Shown here: positions 28,607 through 38,321 of the stretch, piece by piece | Numbering within the stretch: the stretch's first letter is position 1 | Layout: the number at the start of each line of letters is the position of its first letter | Source of the DNA: JAPPHA01 sp964291635 | GTDB lineage: Bacteria > Pseudomonadota > Alphaproteobacteria > Rhodobacterales > Rhodobacteraceae | Reading direction: 5' to 3' | Assembly (NCBI GenBank): GCA_964291635.2 | Contig: OZ219899.1 | Span: 1 to 64,000 of the forward strand | DNA length: 64,000 nt | The notes under the pieces: generated by a model | Databases searched by the model: none | What the model saw: only the letters and a program-made list of their open reading frames with translations | Told to the model about the DNA's origin: nothing | Translations under genes and position numbers: made by a program

Positions 28607-29692
28607 TCAGGTGCCCGAGGTTGGCGAGATCCTGTTGACATGACCCATCTTTCGACCCGGTCTGGCTTCGGACTTGCCGTACAGATGGACTGCATGATGA
28701 CTCTTTTGGGCAAGTTCCTGCACTGAAGAGACTTCCTTGCCGATGATGTTGACCATTGTGACATCGGCGTGTCGCCTTGTGTCGCCGAGCGGCCAGTTGC
28801 AGATGGCCCGGATGTGTTGCTCGAACTGATCGATAGCGCATCCGTTTTGTGTCCAGTGCCCGGAATTGTGGACACGGGGCGCAAATTCGTTGACGAGCAG
28901 GTCCCCCCCGCCCGAAACAAAGAACTCGACCCCGATAACTCCGACATAGTCGAGTTTGTCCATGATCGTCTCGGAAATCGAGACTGCGCGATTTTTGAGT
29001 TTGTTTGTAATCCTTGCAGGAACGCGGGTCGTTCGGAGTATTCCGTTCTCGTGGACGTTTTCACCGGGGCAAAAACAGACCTTGGTTCCCCGAATCGCCC
29101 GGGCTCCGATGACCGATATCTCAAGGTCGAACGCGACACATTGTTCCAGTAGTGCGGGCTTGTTCCCGACGGCGTTCATTGCACGCTCAATGTCGTGCAC
29201 GGCTCGAAGCCGAGCCTGTCCCTTGCCGTCATATCCGAGCCGGCGGGACTTCAGGATGGCCGGAAAACCGATGGCCTTGGCACCATCAAGGAGTTCACTC
29301 CGGTTTTCGATACCGACGAACGGTGCGACATCGACACCAATGTCCCGAAGAAACGACTTTTCGACCAACCGGTCCTGGGACGTGATCAGCGCCGACCGCC
29401 CCGGCCGGACCGGGCAGAACCCGGCAACTGCATCGATCGTCGAGGCAGGTATGTTTTCGAATTCATAGGTCGCGACATCGACACTCGTTGCGAACCGGCG
29501 CAGCATTTCGAGGTCGTCGTAGCCGGAAATCGAGACCCGGTTTGCCAATTGACCGGCAGGCGGGTCGGGTCCGTCAGCGAAGACGTGCGTCCGCATGCCG
29601 AGTCTCGACGCTGCCGCACAAAGCATTCGACCGAGTTGGCCGCCTCCGAGAATTCCGATCGTCGAGCCGGTCGGAAGCGGGTCAGCCGTCAA
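28607..29692 (-). CDS. purK: N5-carboxyaminoimidazole ribonucleotide synthase
   Basis: ATP-grasp enzyme that carboxylates AIR in purine synthesis; about 361 aa. 'GILGGGQLGRMLCAAA' at the N-terminus, 'SQDRLVEKSFL', 'ILKSRRLGYDGKGQ' and 'NEFAPRVHNSGHWTQ' are diagnostic. The start was placed at a TTG at 29692, which gives 'LTADPLPTGSTIGIL' and an 11-base overlap with the purE end. An ATG further upstream (29764) lies well inside purE and would add a non-conserved leader. Translationally coupled to purE. Confidence 0.93.
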   Translation of the reverse strand: MTADPLPTGSTIGILGGGQLGRMLCAAASRLGMRTHVFADGPDPPAGQLANRVSISGYDDLEMLRRFATSVDVATYEFENIPASTIDAVAGFCPVRPGRSALITSQDRLVEKSFLRDIGVDVAPFVGIENRSELLDGAKAIGFPAILKSRRLGYDGKGQARLRAVHDIERAMNAVGNKPALLEQCVAFDLEISVIGARAIRGTKVCFCPGENVHENGILRTTRVPARITNKLKNRAVSISETIMDKLDYVGVIGVEFFVSGGGDLLVNEFAPRVHNSGHWTQNGCAIDQFEQHIRAICNWPLGDTRRHADVTMVNIIGKEVSSVQELAQKSHHAVHLYGKSEARPGRKMGHVNRISPTSGT

Positions 29693-30170
29693 CGGGGATT
29701 TCTCCGACCGAACCGGAAAGCGCCGTCCGCCAGGCTTCGAGCCGGGCGGCGACCCCATCGTCACTCAAGGCGATCACCGCTGCAGCCATCAGTGCCGCAT
29801 TGGTGGCGCCGGCTGTTCCGATTGCCATTGTCGCAACCGGGAATCCACGGGGCATCTGGACGATCGAATAAAGGGAATCCATTCCGCCGAGTGCTGATGT
29901 CTGGATGGGGACACCGATGACGGGGATGCGGGTCATTGATGCGAGCATTCCGGGAAGATGTGCGGCCCCCCCGGCTCCCGCGATGATGGATTTCAGACCT
30001 CGCTCCGCGGCCGCACGTCCATATTCCCAAAGGCGGTCGGGTGTCCGGTGCGCCGAGACGATTCGTGTCTCGTAGCCGATTTCCAGGCTGTCAAGGATAT
30101 GAGCCGCTTCGCGCATGGTCGGCCAGTCCGATTGACTCCCCATGACGATACCGACTTGAATATTCGACAT
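29682..30170 (-). CDS. purE: 5-(carboxyamino)imidazole ribonucleotide mutase
   Basis: Class I PurE, which moves the carboxylate made by PurK to carbon 4 of the imidazole; 162 aa. 'VGIVMGSQSDWPTM' and 'SAHRTPDRLWEY' are the substrate loops, and 'GAGGAAHLPGML' the phosphate region. The ATG at 30170 ('MSNIQVGIVMG') is favoured over one 13 codons earlier. First gene of purEK. Confidence 0.97.
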   Translation of the reverse strand: MSNIQVGIVMGSQSDWPTMREAAHILDSLEIGYETRIVSAHRTPDRLWEYGRAAAERGLKSIIAGAGGAAHLPGMLASMTRIPVIGVPIQTSALGGMDSLYSIVQMPRGFPVATMAIGTAGATNAALMAAAVIALSDDGVAARLEAWRTALSGSVGEIPVDG

Positions 30171-30208
30171 TTCTGTTCCGCTTGCTGCAGACCGGGCAGT
30201 TCCTGCCA

Positions 30209-30427
30209 TCAGGCGATAATGTCAGGCGTAATTTCGTTTTCCAGCCGGCGAATCCTGTCCTTCAGTGCCAGCTTTTTTCGTTTCAGTCTTTGAAGCGTCA
30301 ACATGTCGGGACGCGTGTTCTCGTGAAGGGCAGCAATGGCTTCGTCGAGGTCGCGATGTTCGCGTTTTTTTGTTTCCAGTTCGATCCTGAGGATTTCCTC
30401 ACGGGGCATATTCAGCACATTCGTCAT
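30209..30427 (-). CDS. YdcH/DUF465 family small protein
   Basis: A 72-aa, highly charged, helical protein: 'LETKKREHRDLDEAIAAL' then 'LQRLKRKKLALKDRIRRLE'. This is the DUF465 hairpin. Function unknown. It lies just upstream of purE on the same strand, a neighbourhood seen in many Rhodobacterales. Confidence 0.9.
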   Translation of the reverse strand: MTNVLNMPREEILRIELETKKREHRDLDEAIAALHENTRPDMLTLQRLKRKKLALKDRIRRLENEITPDIIA

Positions 30428-30606
30428 TTGGATTTTGATGTGGTCCTCTCCGGAGTTGATCTTGATTGACCATATCGGAAAATCGGCTTCTTTGGCAATG
30501 AGGGAGACCGTATTCCCGCCATCGCTTGGCTACCCCTCCGGGAAAGACGCGATACGCCTTTTGCGCGCCATCGCGGAGGAAGCCGACTGGCCGGCCGGGC
30601 TCGATC

Positions 30607-31299
30607 TCACAATCCGAATCGACCCGCAAGGTCGACCGCGTTGGCGGCGGCAACCGTCCAGTCCCCTGCAGCGGAAAGGTCCGTTGTCTGCCCTGGACCG
30701 AATTCGGCCGGGCGCGGAAAAAAGCCGGTCTGGAGACCGGCCGCGGCGGCGGCTTCAAGGTCCTGGTTGTGTGCGGCCACCATCATGACATGACCCGGCG
30801 GAAGACGGAGCGCTTCACAGGATGCAAGGTAGACGCTCGGATCCGGCTTGTACGTTTTCGCAATATCGGCCCCGAGAATACAGTCCCAGGAAAATCCCGC
30901 GTGGCGGGCAAGGCGAACCATGAGTCCGACCGACCCGTTGGAACAAGGCGCGATCAGGGTACCGGTTTTCAATCGATCCAGGCCGGCCACTGCGTCCGGC
31001 CAGGGGTCCAGCCGCTCCCACGCGCGCGACAACTCGTTTTTCCGTTCATGATTCAGAATTCCGGTCAATTCAAACCGCCGCAAGACCGAGCACAGATTCT
31101 CGTAATGGAGTTCATCCAGAGGAACATACGGGCGACGGCCGCTTCGAACCGGTTCCATCGACGGTTCATACGCGGCGCGCCATGCATCGGCGAATGCCAG
31201 GGAATCAACGACCTGCCCACGGCATTCGAACGCACGCATGACTTCCCGGGCTACCGATGTCCGGTAGTCGACGAGCGTACCGAAAACGTCGAAAATCAT
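30607..31299 (-). CDS. Type II haloacid dehalogenase
   Basis: HAD hydrolase of the L-2-haloacid dehalogenase type, 230 aa. The nucleophile Asp is in 'MIFDVFGTLVDYRTS', Ser/Asn in 'APCSNGS' and Lys in 'YKPDPSVYL', with the acidic region 'HVMMVAAHNQDLEAAA'. The ATG at 31299 gives the canonical start; upstream codons are non-conserved. It is downstream of an ABC transporter operon on the same strand. Actual dehalogenation is not proven; relatives also act as small-molecule phosphatases. Confidence 0.88.
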   Translation of the reverse strand: MIFDVFGTLVDYRTSVAREVMRAFECRGQVVDSLAFADAWRAAYEPSMEPVRSGRRPYVPLDELHYENLCSVLRRFELTGILNHERKNELSRAWERLDPWPDAVAGLDRLKTGTLIAPCSNGSVGLMVRLARHAGFSWDCILGADIAKTYKPDPSVYLASCEALRLPPGHVMMVAAHNQDLEAAAAAGLQTGFFPRPAEFGPGQTTDLSAAGDWTVAAANAVDLAGRFGL

Positions 31300-31415
31300 T
31301 GCGCTTGGCAAGGTTGTCCGTGACACTGGTTGGAGTCCCTCCCTTGCGGTGCCTGGGCAGGATCGTGGCGTTCGCGACCGGAAATGCCCGGGGCAAGGCC
31401 TCGCCCTGGTCCTGT

Positions 31416-32489
31416 TCAATCCTCCGGAATCAGAACCGGTCCCAATGGCGCGAACCCCAAGTGGACATCATCCCCGGCGTCGAGAGGCGACTGTACGTCG
31501 TCCTGAATCGCGAAGAGTTCGCCGAAATCCGCCTGAATCGTGTACTCCATTCGGACGCCGACATAGGTCGACTTGGTGACTCGCGCCTTGAATCCCTTCG
31601 GCGCGCCGATCTGGAGATGGGACGGACGCACGGCCATGACTGCCGGGCCGGGCGCCAGCCCGCGCGATGCCAGCGAAAACTCATATCCCGCGACCGAAAC
31701 TTTGGCAGTATCGCCCCGGACAGAAAGGATATCGCACGGAACGATGTTGGCTTCACCGATAAAGTCCGCGACGAATTGACTGACCGGTTCGTTGAAGAGT
31801 TGTCTCGGTGTGCCCGTTTGCGCAATCGCCGCGTCTCGCATCACGACGATTTCATCCGAGACCGCGAGCGCTTCTTCCTGGTCGTGGGTGACATAGACTA
31901 CCGTCAGCTGCAGGTCCGTCTGAATCGCGCGGATGTCCTCTCTCACCTGGCGGCGGAGTTTTGCATCCAGGTTGGACAGCGGTTCATCGAACAGGAGGAC
32001 CTGAGGTTCGAGAACCAGCGCCCGTGCGACAGCGACCCTTTGTTGCTGTCCTCCTGACAGCTCGCTTGGCAGGCGGTCGTCAAATCCCTTGAGCCCGACC
32101 AGTTCAAGGCCGGCAACAGCCCGGTCGTGCGCTTCGGCCTTCGGGAATCCGGAAAATTTCAAACCATAGCTGACGTTTTGCAATACGGTCATGTGCGGGA
32201 AGAGTGCATAGGATTGAAAGACCATGCTGACGTCACGTTCGGTTGGAGGCAAGCGCGTCACATCCCGGTCGCCAATCTCGATTCGACCCGAATTGGCGAA
32301 TTCCAGCCCGGCGATCAGTCGAAGAGTGGTTGTCTTGCCACATCCCGACGGTCCCAGGAGCGTAACCAGTTTTCCGGCCTCGATCTCGAGGTCGATATTG
32401 TCGACCGCGATGACGTCGCTGCCGTACACCTTTGAGACGTTGCTGAACCGGACCGGTGCGGCCTTTCCTGCTATTCTGGTTCTTGCCAC
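31416..32489 (-). CDS. ABC transporter ATP-binding protein (FbpC/PotA type)
   Basis: ATPase of a binding-protein-dependent importer, 357 aa. Walker A 'GPSGCGKTTT', Q-loop 'MVFQSYALFPHM', signature 'LSGGQQQRVAVARAL', Walker B 'VLLFDEPLSNLD' and H-loop 'YVTHDQEEA'. The C-terminal TOBE-type region is 'VRPSHLQIG'. The start GTG at 32489 has GGAG close upstream and lies 10 bases after the permease stop. Last gene of a three-gene minus-strand operon with the permease and periplasmic protein. Confidence 0.93.
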   Translation of the reverse strand: MARTRIAGKAAPVRFSNVSKVYGSDVIAVDNIDLEIEAGKLVTLLGPSGCGKTTTLRLIAGLEFANSGRIEIGDRDVTRLPPTERDVSMVFQSYALFPHMTVLQNVSYGLKFSGFPKAEAHDRAVAGLELVGLKGFDDRLPSELSGGQQQRVAVARALVLEPQVLLFDEPLSNLDAKLRRQVREDIRAIQTDLQLTVVYVTHDQEEALAVSDEIVVMRDAAIAQTGTPRQLFNEPVSQFVADFIGEANIVPCDILSVRGDTAKVSVAGYEFSLASRGLAPGPAVMAVRPSHLQIGAPKGFKARVTKSTYVGVRMEYTIQADFGELFAIQDDVQSPLDAGDDVHLGFAPLGPVLIPED

Positions 32490-32499
32490 CTGGTCTCCT

Positions 32500-34707
32500 T
32501 TAGCGTGCGAATTGTGTTCGCCGACCGATCTGGGTTGTGCCGACAAGGAGTTGGAACACTCCGACGGCGGTCAGCATGACGAAGATGAGAGTCGTTGAGT
32601 AGGCGATTGCCAGGCCGTAGTCGTTGTTCTCAACTCTGCCGATGATGTAGCTTGTCGCCATGTCGTATTTTGCGGAAACGAGGAAGATCACCGCAGATAT
32701 CGCGGTCATGGCGCGCACGAAACTGAAGACCAGCGCCGCAAGGATGGCTGGCCGCAACAACGGTAGAATCACTCTGCGGAATGTCTGCCAACTGTTTGCG
32801 CCCAGTGTCAGCGAGGATTCGTCGAGCGAGCGGTCGATCTGGGTCATGCTGGCAATTCCGGCCCTGATTCCGACGGGCATGTTACGGAAGATGAAACTGA
32901 TCACCAGAATTATGCCCGTCCCGGTAATCTCGATCGGCGGGACATTGAATGCCAGAATGTAGCTCACCCCGATGACCGTTCCGGGTATGGCAAAACTCAA
33001 CATGGTCCCGAATTCAAACGTGTTTTTCCCGGCGAAGTCCTGGCGTGTAAGCAGGTAGGCGGTCGTCAGCCCGACGACCGCGGTCAAGGGAGCCGCAATT
33101 GCCGCGATGTAGATCGTGGTCCAGAAACTGTCCCAGGCCGCGCCTGACCAGTGGATTCCGTGTTCGTTCACGCCAATGGAGAAGGCGGTTACGTAATGCT
33201 TGAGCGTAAAGGTGTTCCGCACTCCCCAGAGTTCAACGAAGCTGCCGTACACGATCATGCCATAGACAATGATGGTAAAGGTCGCCCAGGCAACGGCGAC
33301 GACCAGGGTTGGAATCGCCAGCCGCTTCGGCATCAGCGGATGAACGCCCGCATCTCCCTTGCCGGTAACCGTCGTGTACTGTTTTCGCCCGAGCCATGCG
33401 CGCTGCACGTAGAATGCGGTCAAGGTGAAAAACAGCAGCACCATCGCGAGAACGGCCGCGCGCCCCTGGTCGTACTGGGCGCCAACGATGGCAAAAAAGA
33501 TCTCGGTCGACAATACGTCGAAATTCCCGCCAAGAACCAGGGGGTTGCCGAAGTCAGCCATGCTTTCGATAAACCCGAGCAGAAAGGCGTTGGCCAGGCC
33601 GGGCCGCATCAAGGGTAGTGAAACGGTCCGAAAGGTCTGCCAGCGGTCGGCGCGCAAGGTCTGGGCGGCTTCCTCCATGGACGGGGATACGCCCTCGACG
33701 ACTCCGATCAGCACGAGGAACGCGATCGGCGTATATGCGAGCGTCTGGGCGATCAGGATCCCCGGAAGGCCGTACAGCCAGCGGGTCGGTTGCACGCCGA
33801 AAACGTCCGCAAAAAACACGGTTACCGTTCCAGAAAGCCCGAACAGCAGGATCAGCGCCAGGCCGATGACGAAGGGCGGGGTAATGATCGGGAGAACCGT
33901 GAGTGCGCGAAGCAGCCGCCGCGAACCAAAACCGGTTCGCGTGACGACCAAGGCAAAGGCGAAGCCCAGCGCCGTGGTCAATGTCCCGACAAGTACGGCA
34001 AGAAAGATCGAATTCCAGGCAGCCCCGCAGCGGGTGCCGAACAGGCAACCAAGTCCCCAGATCCGGTCATCAAGGAACTTCGAGGCAAATACGGTTGGTG
34101 AATAAGCGCCTTCTTCGGTGATGAAGGCAAACACCAGCATGCGGGCAATCGGAAAAAACACGAAAATGGTTACGATGGCGACGACGAACCCGATGGCGCC
34201 GACGACGAAGACATCTCCGCCGATCGCGCCCCGCATGGCAATGCCCTGCGTAAAGAGGAACAGGAACGCGGTCGCGAGAAGCAGGGCTCCATAGCCCATG
34301 CCGAACTGGCGATCTCCCAGATCACCGAAAAGCGCGGTCAGCCAGTCGAAACTGAATCCCCGGATTCCGATGCCGAACCCTTGGGCCATCAGCCAGGTGA
34401 ACCCGAAAGCGCCTGTGAGTATGAGGAGAACTGACGTAAAAGCGTCTGATTGCCGTCTTCCGAGGGCAAGCAGGGTCATCATGAGGGGCAACAGAAGCGG
34501 CGACAGCCAGAGTTTTTGCCCTTGCGAGATCAGGAATGCGGCGGGGGCATAATCCGGGTCGATCGGGTAGCCGTCAAACAACCAGACAAACGAGAAGAAC
34601 CCGTCGTCGACGGCGTACCAGGGCAGGAGGCAAAACCCGGCCCACCCGACGATGATCCAGAAGGTCAGAGTCGGGCGGGCCTTTGATCGACGGTCAGTCT
34701 CTTGCAC
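32500..34707 (-). CDS. ABC transporter permease, double-domain (FbpB type)
   Basis: A 735-aa inner-membrane permease with two BPD-type halves in one chain, as in ferric-ion importers. Many hydrophobic segments. EAA-like loops stand in each half ('EEAAQTLRADRWQTFRTV' near residue 345 and 'DESSLTLGANSWQTFRRV' near 630). The start is GTG at 34707, three bases from the end of the binding-protein gene. An unusually long N-terminal membrane region (about 200 residues) precedes the first transport domain. Confidence 0.92.
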   Translation of the reverse strand: MQETDRRSKARPTLTFWIIVGWAGFCLLPWYAVDDGFFSFVWLFDGYPIDPDYAPAAFLISQGQKLWLSPLLLPLMMTLLALGRRQSDAFTSVLLILTGAFGFTWLMAQGFGIGIRGFSFDWLTALFGDLGDRQFGMGYGALLLATAFLFLFTQGIAMRGAIGGDVFVVGAIGFVVAIVTIFVFFPIARMLVFAFITEEGAYSPTVFASKFLDDRIWGLGCLFGTRCGAAWNSIFLAVLVGTLTTALGFAFALVVTRTGFGSRRLLRALTVLPIITPPFVIGLALILLFGLSGTVTVFFADVFGVQPTRWLYGLPGILIAQTLAYTPIAFLVLIGVVEGVSPSMEEAAQTLRADRWQTFRTVSLPLMRPGLANAFLLGFIESMADFGNPLVLGGNFDVLSTEIFFAIVGAQYDQGRAAVLAMVLLFFTLTAFYVQRAWLGRKQYTTVTGKGDAGVHPLMPKRLAIPTLVVAVAWATFTIIVYGMIVYGSFVELWGVRNTFTLKHYVTAFSIGVNEHGIHWSGAAWDSFWTTIYIAAIAAPLTAVVGLTTAYLLTRQDFAGKNTFEFGTMLSFAIPGTVIGVSYILAFNVPPIEITGTGIILVISFIFRNMPVGIRAGIASMTQIDRSLDESSLTLGANSWQTFRRVILPLLRPAILAALVFSFVRAMTAISAVIFLVSAKYDMATSYIIGRVENNDYGLAIAYSTTLIFVMLTAVGVFQLLVGTTQIGRRTQFAR

Positions 34708-34710
34708 GCT

Positions 34711-35736
34711 TCATTGTGGAAGTGTGGAGACGTCTTCGTCCCATTTCTTCAGGAGCCTTTTGCGTTCGGCCGAAGAACCGTATTTCCTGAAGTCGTAATC
34801 AATGAGCTTGATGGTCGACATGTCGGGCGCACTTGGTGACGCCTCGGCGCTGATGTTCGACATAACCTGAAAAGCATTGACCTGCAGCGCAAGGTTCTGC
34901 GCTTCGGCCGACAGCGCCCAGTCATAGAATTTCCTTGCGGATTCAGGATTGCGGGCTCCCTTGATGATGGACATCGAACCGATTTCGTATCCGGTCCCTT
35001 CACATGGAGCGACAACCTTGATCGGAAACCCGTTGACAGCCTGCTTGACGGCATCGTGCATGAACACGATTCCGATCGTGTTTTCGCCGCGACCTGCAGC
35101 CTTGATCGGCGCTGAACCCGACTTGGTGTACTGGTTGATGTTGGCGTGAAGGCTTTTCATGAATTCGAATCCTTCATCCTCGCCGAACAGTTGCACCATC
35201 GAGGCAAGGGTCGTGTAGGCAGTTCCCGAGGAGTTCGGGTTCGCCATTTGCACGTGGCCCTTGTATTCTGGTTTCAAAAGGTCTTTCCAGCACGATGGTT
35301 CAGGCAGGTTGTTGGCCGCGATGAGTTCGGTGTTGTATCCGTACCCGAGCGCTCCGGAATAAATGCCAATGGTCCTGTTTCCGGCGCTTTCGGCCTGGGC
35401 GATGGCCCAGCCGTGAAGCTGGTCGCGCATGGGTGAGATATACTCTTCGGTCAATCCTTCCTCGGCCGCCTGCAGGTGCGGGTCACCCGTTCCTCCCCAC
35501 CAGACATCACCCTTCGGGTTGGAGGCCTCTGCCCTGACCTGGGCATAGGTTTCACCCGACGACTTTCGCGTCATGTCGACGTCGATGCCGGTGGCTTCCT
35601 CGAAGCTGCGTGCCATGAGCTGGCACCAGTCTTCCTGGGCACTGCAGTAGTACGTGAGCTTGTCTGCCTGGGCCGTGCCGGTTGCGAGTGCGAGTCCCGC
35701 AATAACTCCCAAATACGAAAATACGGACTTTCTCAT
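34711..35736 (-). CDS. Periplasmic substrate-binding protein (FbpA/AfuA-like)
   Basis: A 341-aa binding protein with a Sec signal ('MRKSVFSYLGVIAGLALATGTAQA'). The mature part begins 'DKLTYYCSAQEDWCQLM', as in iron(III)/PotD-like type II binding proteins. The classical adjacent iron-binding tyrosine pair of FbpA is not seen in the second half, so the ligand may be iron or another small anion or organic. GGGGAG precedes the ATG at 35736. First gene of the importer operon. Confidence 0.88.
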   Translation of the reverse strand: MRKSVFSYLGVIAGLALATGTAQADKLTYYCSAQEDWCQLMARSFEEATGIDVDMTRKSSGETYAQVRAEASNPKGDVWWGGTGDPHLQAAEEGLTEEYISPMRDQLHGWAIAQAESAGNRTIGIYSGALGYGYNTELIAANNLPEPSCWKDLLKPEYKGHVQMANPNSSGTAYTTLASMVQLFGEDEGFEFMKSLHANINQYTKSGSAPIKAAGRGENTIGIVFMHDAVKQAVNGFPIKVVAPCEGTGYEIGSMSIIKGARNPESARKFYDWALSAEAQNLALQVNAFQVMSNISAEASPSAPDMSTIKLIDYDFRKYGSSAERKRLLKKWDEDVSTLPQ

Positions 35737-36057
35737 AACTCCCCTTTCTTTCGTTCTCAACCGGACGATCAATCAGGCGGACTCGGGCCGAGCGCCGGCG
35801 TCCTGTTGAGTTCCTTGAAGGCACACTATCCGCATTTGGCGGACCGATGTCTATCGAATTCCGGGGTCGATGAGTCGTCTTGGCGGCCGCGTCCGAATAG
35901 ACCCCGGACAGCGAACGCGATTCCGGGCCGGATCAGGCGAATCTTCACGTATGCATGCTGGGAGTCCGGGCAGAAGGCTCACGCGAGGGCGTGATGCCTT
36001 CGGATGGTCCATAGACAATGGACGATAGTCACCGCCGCGCGAGGGCATTCGCGGGTG
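35737..36057. other. Intergenic upstream of the FbpA-like gene
   Basis: 321 bases between the importer operon and trxB. No gene seen. It should contain the importer promoter; no Fur or Irr-type palindrome was recognised. Confidence 0.5.
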
Positions 36058-37014
36058 TCATTCGGCCCCTGCGAGGAATCGCTCCGCCTCCAGCGCAGCC
36101 ATGCAACCCATACCTGCTGCAGTCACAGCCTGCCGATAGACGTGATCGGCAATGTCGCCCGCGGCAAAGATCCCGGGAATGCCGGTAGCCGTACTCCCGG
36201 GCCGGGTCACGACATACCCGCCCATATGTGTCTCGAGCTGCCCTCGAACCAGTTCGCTGGCCGGCTCATGACCGATCGCGATGAACACGCCCGCACAGGG
36301 TATCTCGCGAATTGCGCCCGTCTTGACATGCTTGACGATGACGCCAGTGACGGCCTTTGCCGGGCTTTCGGTTCCGTTGACCGTTTCGAGCACATGAAAC
36401 CAAAGGGGCGCGATCTTGTCATTGTTGAACAGGCGTTTCTGCAGGACCTTGTCGGCGCGGAGTTCGTCGCGCCGGTGGATAAGCGTCACCCTTGAGGCGA
36501 ATCTGGTGAGAAACAGTGCTTCCTCGACGGCAGTGTTCCCGCCGCCGACGACAACGATTTCCTGGCCGCGAAAGAAAAAGCCGTCGCAGGTTGCACAGGC
36601 GGACACTCCGAACCCCCGAAACCTGGATTCGGACTCGATTCCGAGCCATTTGGCACGGGCCCCGGTTGCAAGAACCACGGCGTCGGAAACGTAGGTTTTT
36701 CCACTGTCGCCCTTCGCAACGAACGGCCGCGTTCCAATGTCCAACTCGGAAATGATATCGCCGACAAGCCGTGTTCCGACGGCTGTCGCATGGGCCTCCA
36801 TGCGTGTCATCAGGTCGGGACCCTGGACCTCGGTATCACCGGGCCAGTTCTCGACCTCGGTCGTCGTCGTCAGCTGGCCGCCCGGTTCCAGACCCTGCAC
36901 CAGGACGGGATCAAGCATTGCCCTGGCGCCGTAGATCGCGGCTGAATAACCGGCAGGGCCGGACCCGATGATCAGCAGTCGTGTTCGGATTGTCTGGCTC
37001 ACGGCTTCATCCAT
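36058..37014 (-). CDS. trxB: Thioredoxin-disulfide reductase
   Basis: FAD/NADPH enzyme keeping thioredoxin reduced; 318 aa. The FAD motif is 'IIGSGPAGYSAAIYGARA', the redox-active pair 'CATCDG', the NADPH motif 'VVVGGGNTAVEEA' and the C-terminal FAD site 'GIFAAGDIADHVYRQ'. The ATG at 37014 ('MDEAVSQTIRTRL') is preferred to an upstream one at 37059. Apparently monocistronic. Confidence 0.96.
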   Translation of the reverse strand: MDEAVSQTIRTRLLIIGSGPAGYSAAIYGARAMLDPVLVQGLEPGGQLTTTTEVENWPGDTEVQGPDLMTRMEAHATAVGTRLVGDIISELDIGTRPFVAKGDSGKTYVSDAVVLATGARAKWLGIESESRFRGFGVSACATCDGFFFRGQEIVVVGGGNTAVEEALFLTRFASRVTLIHRRDELRADKVLQKRLFNNDKIAPLWFHVLETVNGTESPAKAVTGVIVKHVKTGAIREIPCAGVFIAIGHEPASELVRGQLETHMGGYVVTRPGSTATGIPGIFAAGDIADHVYRQAVTAAGMGCMAALEAERFLAGAE

Positions 37015-37175
37015 TTCGGGGGAGGGGCTGAAATCCTGTCCTGGCGGAGCCCTTTGCATCTACAGCGTCCGGCGTGGACGCGAAACCCCCGAAGCCGGTT
37101 CCGAAGTGCATCGCACCACGTCGCAGACTCGCGGGTCTCCAGCAAGAACGACGACGAGAGCCGAATACAGCTGCT

Positions 37176-38321
37176 TCATCTCACGATCAGATCAAGAGGA
37201 TATGACGAGAGCGGTTCTGGCCCGTCCGGGGTTACGAGAGATGTTCGGCCGAGACACATGGCCGTCTGATTCGCGCTGTCCATGACGATCATGTGCAGAA
37301 AGAAGACCATTCCGGGCTGGATTAAGGTTTTCGCTCCCTCGTAGAACATCTGTGGATCCATCCAACTCGGGCTGAATCGCGCCCCCAGCGAATAACCGCA
37401 TGCGTTCAGGCGGCTCTCCGAGAGCCCGTGCGCGTCCAGGGTTTGCCTGTGGGCATCATAGACTTCTCCCATTCTGGCACCGGGAACAAGCCGGCTTTCC
37501 GATTTGGCGAGTGCCTCCCGAACCGACGCGTGAAGCGAGCGTTGATATGGCGTCGGTTCACCAACAACGACGGTTTTCATCATGGCGGCGTGGTAATGGC
37601 GGTAGACACCTGCCCACTCCAGCGTCAACTGATCGACCGGAGACAGGTTCCGGCGGCCCGAACTGTAACGGCACAGCAGGGCGTGCTCTCCGGACCCGAT
37701 GATGAATTCATTTCCAGGATAGTCTCCACCGCCGGCAAATACCGCACCCTGCATCGCGGCGAGGATGCGACTCTCCGACCCGCCGGGAACAACGTGCTCG
37801 AGACCCGCTTCAAGTGCGTCATCCGCGAGTTCCGCCGCCTTTCGGACATAGGCGATTTCCGCTTCCGACTTGACGAGACGGAGAGCTGAAAACAGGTCCG
37901 AGGCATCCACGAGGTCGACAAGCCCGGCAAGGGCTTCCGAAACCATCAGGCCGTTTCGATAGGTCAATCCGTGGGTATCGAATTCAATTCCCAGGCGTTT
38001 GTTCGCAAGACCGAGTTCCTTGATCAGGTCTGCGAGGTCGGACTCGGGTTTTGCATTCTTGCCGTCTTTCCAGATCCTGATGTCCCCGATGTTCGACGTC
38101 AATTCGGCTTGCCGGAGGTCGGCAGACCGGGTCAGAAGTACCGGCTCGTTTCCCCCGACCACGAGGCACTGAAAGAAACAGAACCCGAACGTGTCGTATC
38201 CGGTAAGCCAGTAGTGGCTTTCCGGCGCGAAGATCAGCATTCCGTCGAGCCCCCTGTTTTCCAGTTCGGACTCCATTCTGCCGTGACGGACGGCGAACTC
38301 CTCGGTTGAGAAATGCAACAT
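37176..38321 (-). CDS. M24-fold (creatinase/ectoine-hydrolase-like) protein
   Basis: A 381-aa pita-bread-fold protein: a creatinase-like N-domain ('LDGMLIFAPESHYWLTGYD') and a C-domain with 'AEIAYVRKAAELADDALEAG' and 'GARMGEVYDAHRQTL'. The five positions that bind two metals in aminopeptidase P do not look conserved: 'LTLEWAGVYRHYHAAMMKT', 'CGYSLGARFSP', 'VFFLHMIVMD' and 'MCLGRTSLVT' replace the Asp, Asp, His, Glu and Glu segments. A metal-independent C-N hydrolase, as in creatinase, is therefore more likely than a peptidase. The ATG at 38321 is used; the longer frame begins at a TTG. Divergent from the GntR gene with a shared operator. Confidence 0.8.
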   Translation of the reverse strand: MLHFSTEEFAVRHGRMESELENRGLDGMLIFAPESHYWLTGYDTFGFCFFQCLVVGGNEPVLLTRSADLRQAELTSNIGDIRIWKDGKNAKPESDLADLIKELGLANKRLGIEFDTHGLTYRNGLMVSEALAGLVDLVDASDLFSALRLVKSEAEIAYVRKAAELADDALEAGLEHVVPGGSESRILAAMQGAVFAGGGDYPGNEFIIGSGEHALLCRYSSGRRNLSPVDQLTLEWAGVYRHYHAAMMKTVVVGEPTPYQRSLHASVREALAKSESRLVPGARMGEVYDAHRQTLDAHGLSESRLNACGYSLGARFSPSWMDPQMFYEGAKTLIQPGMVFFLHMIVMDSANQTAMCLGRTSLVTPDGPEPLSSYPLDLIVR

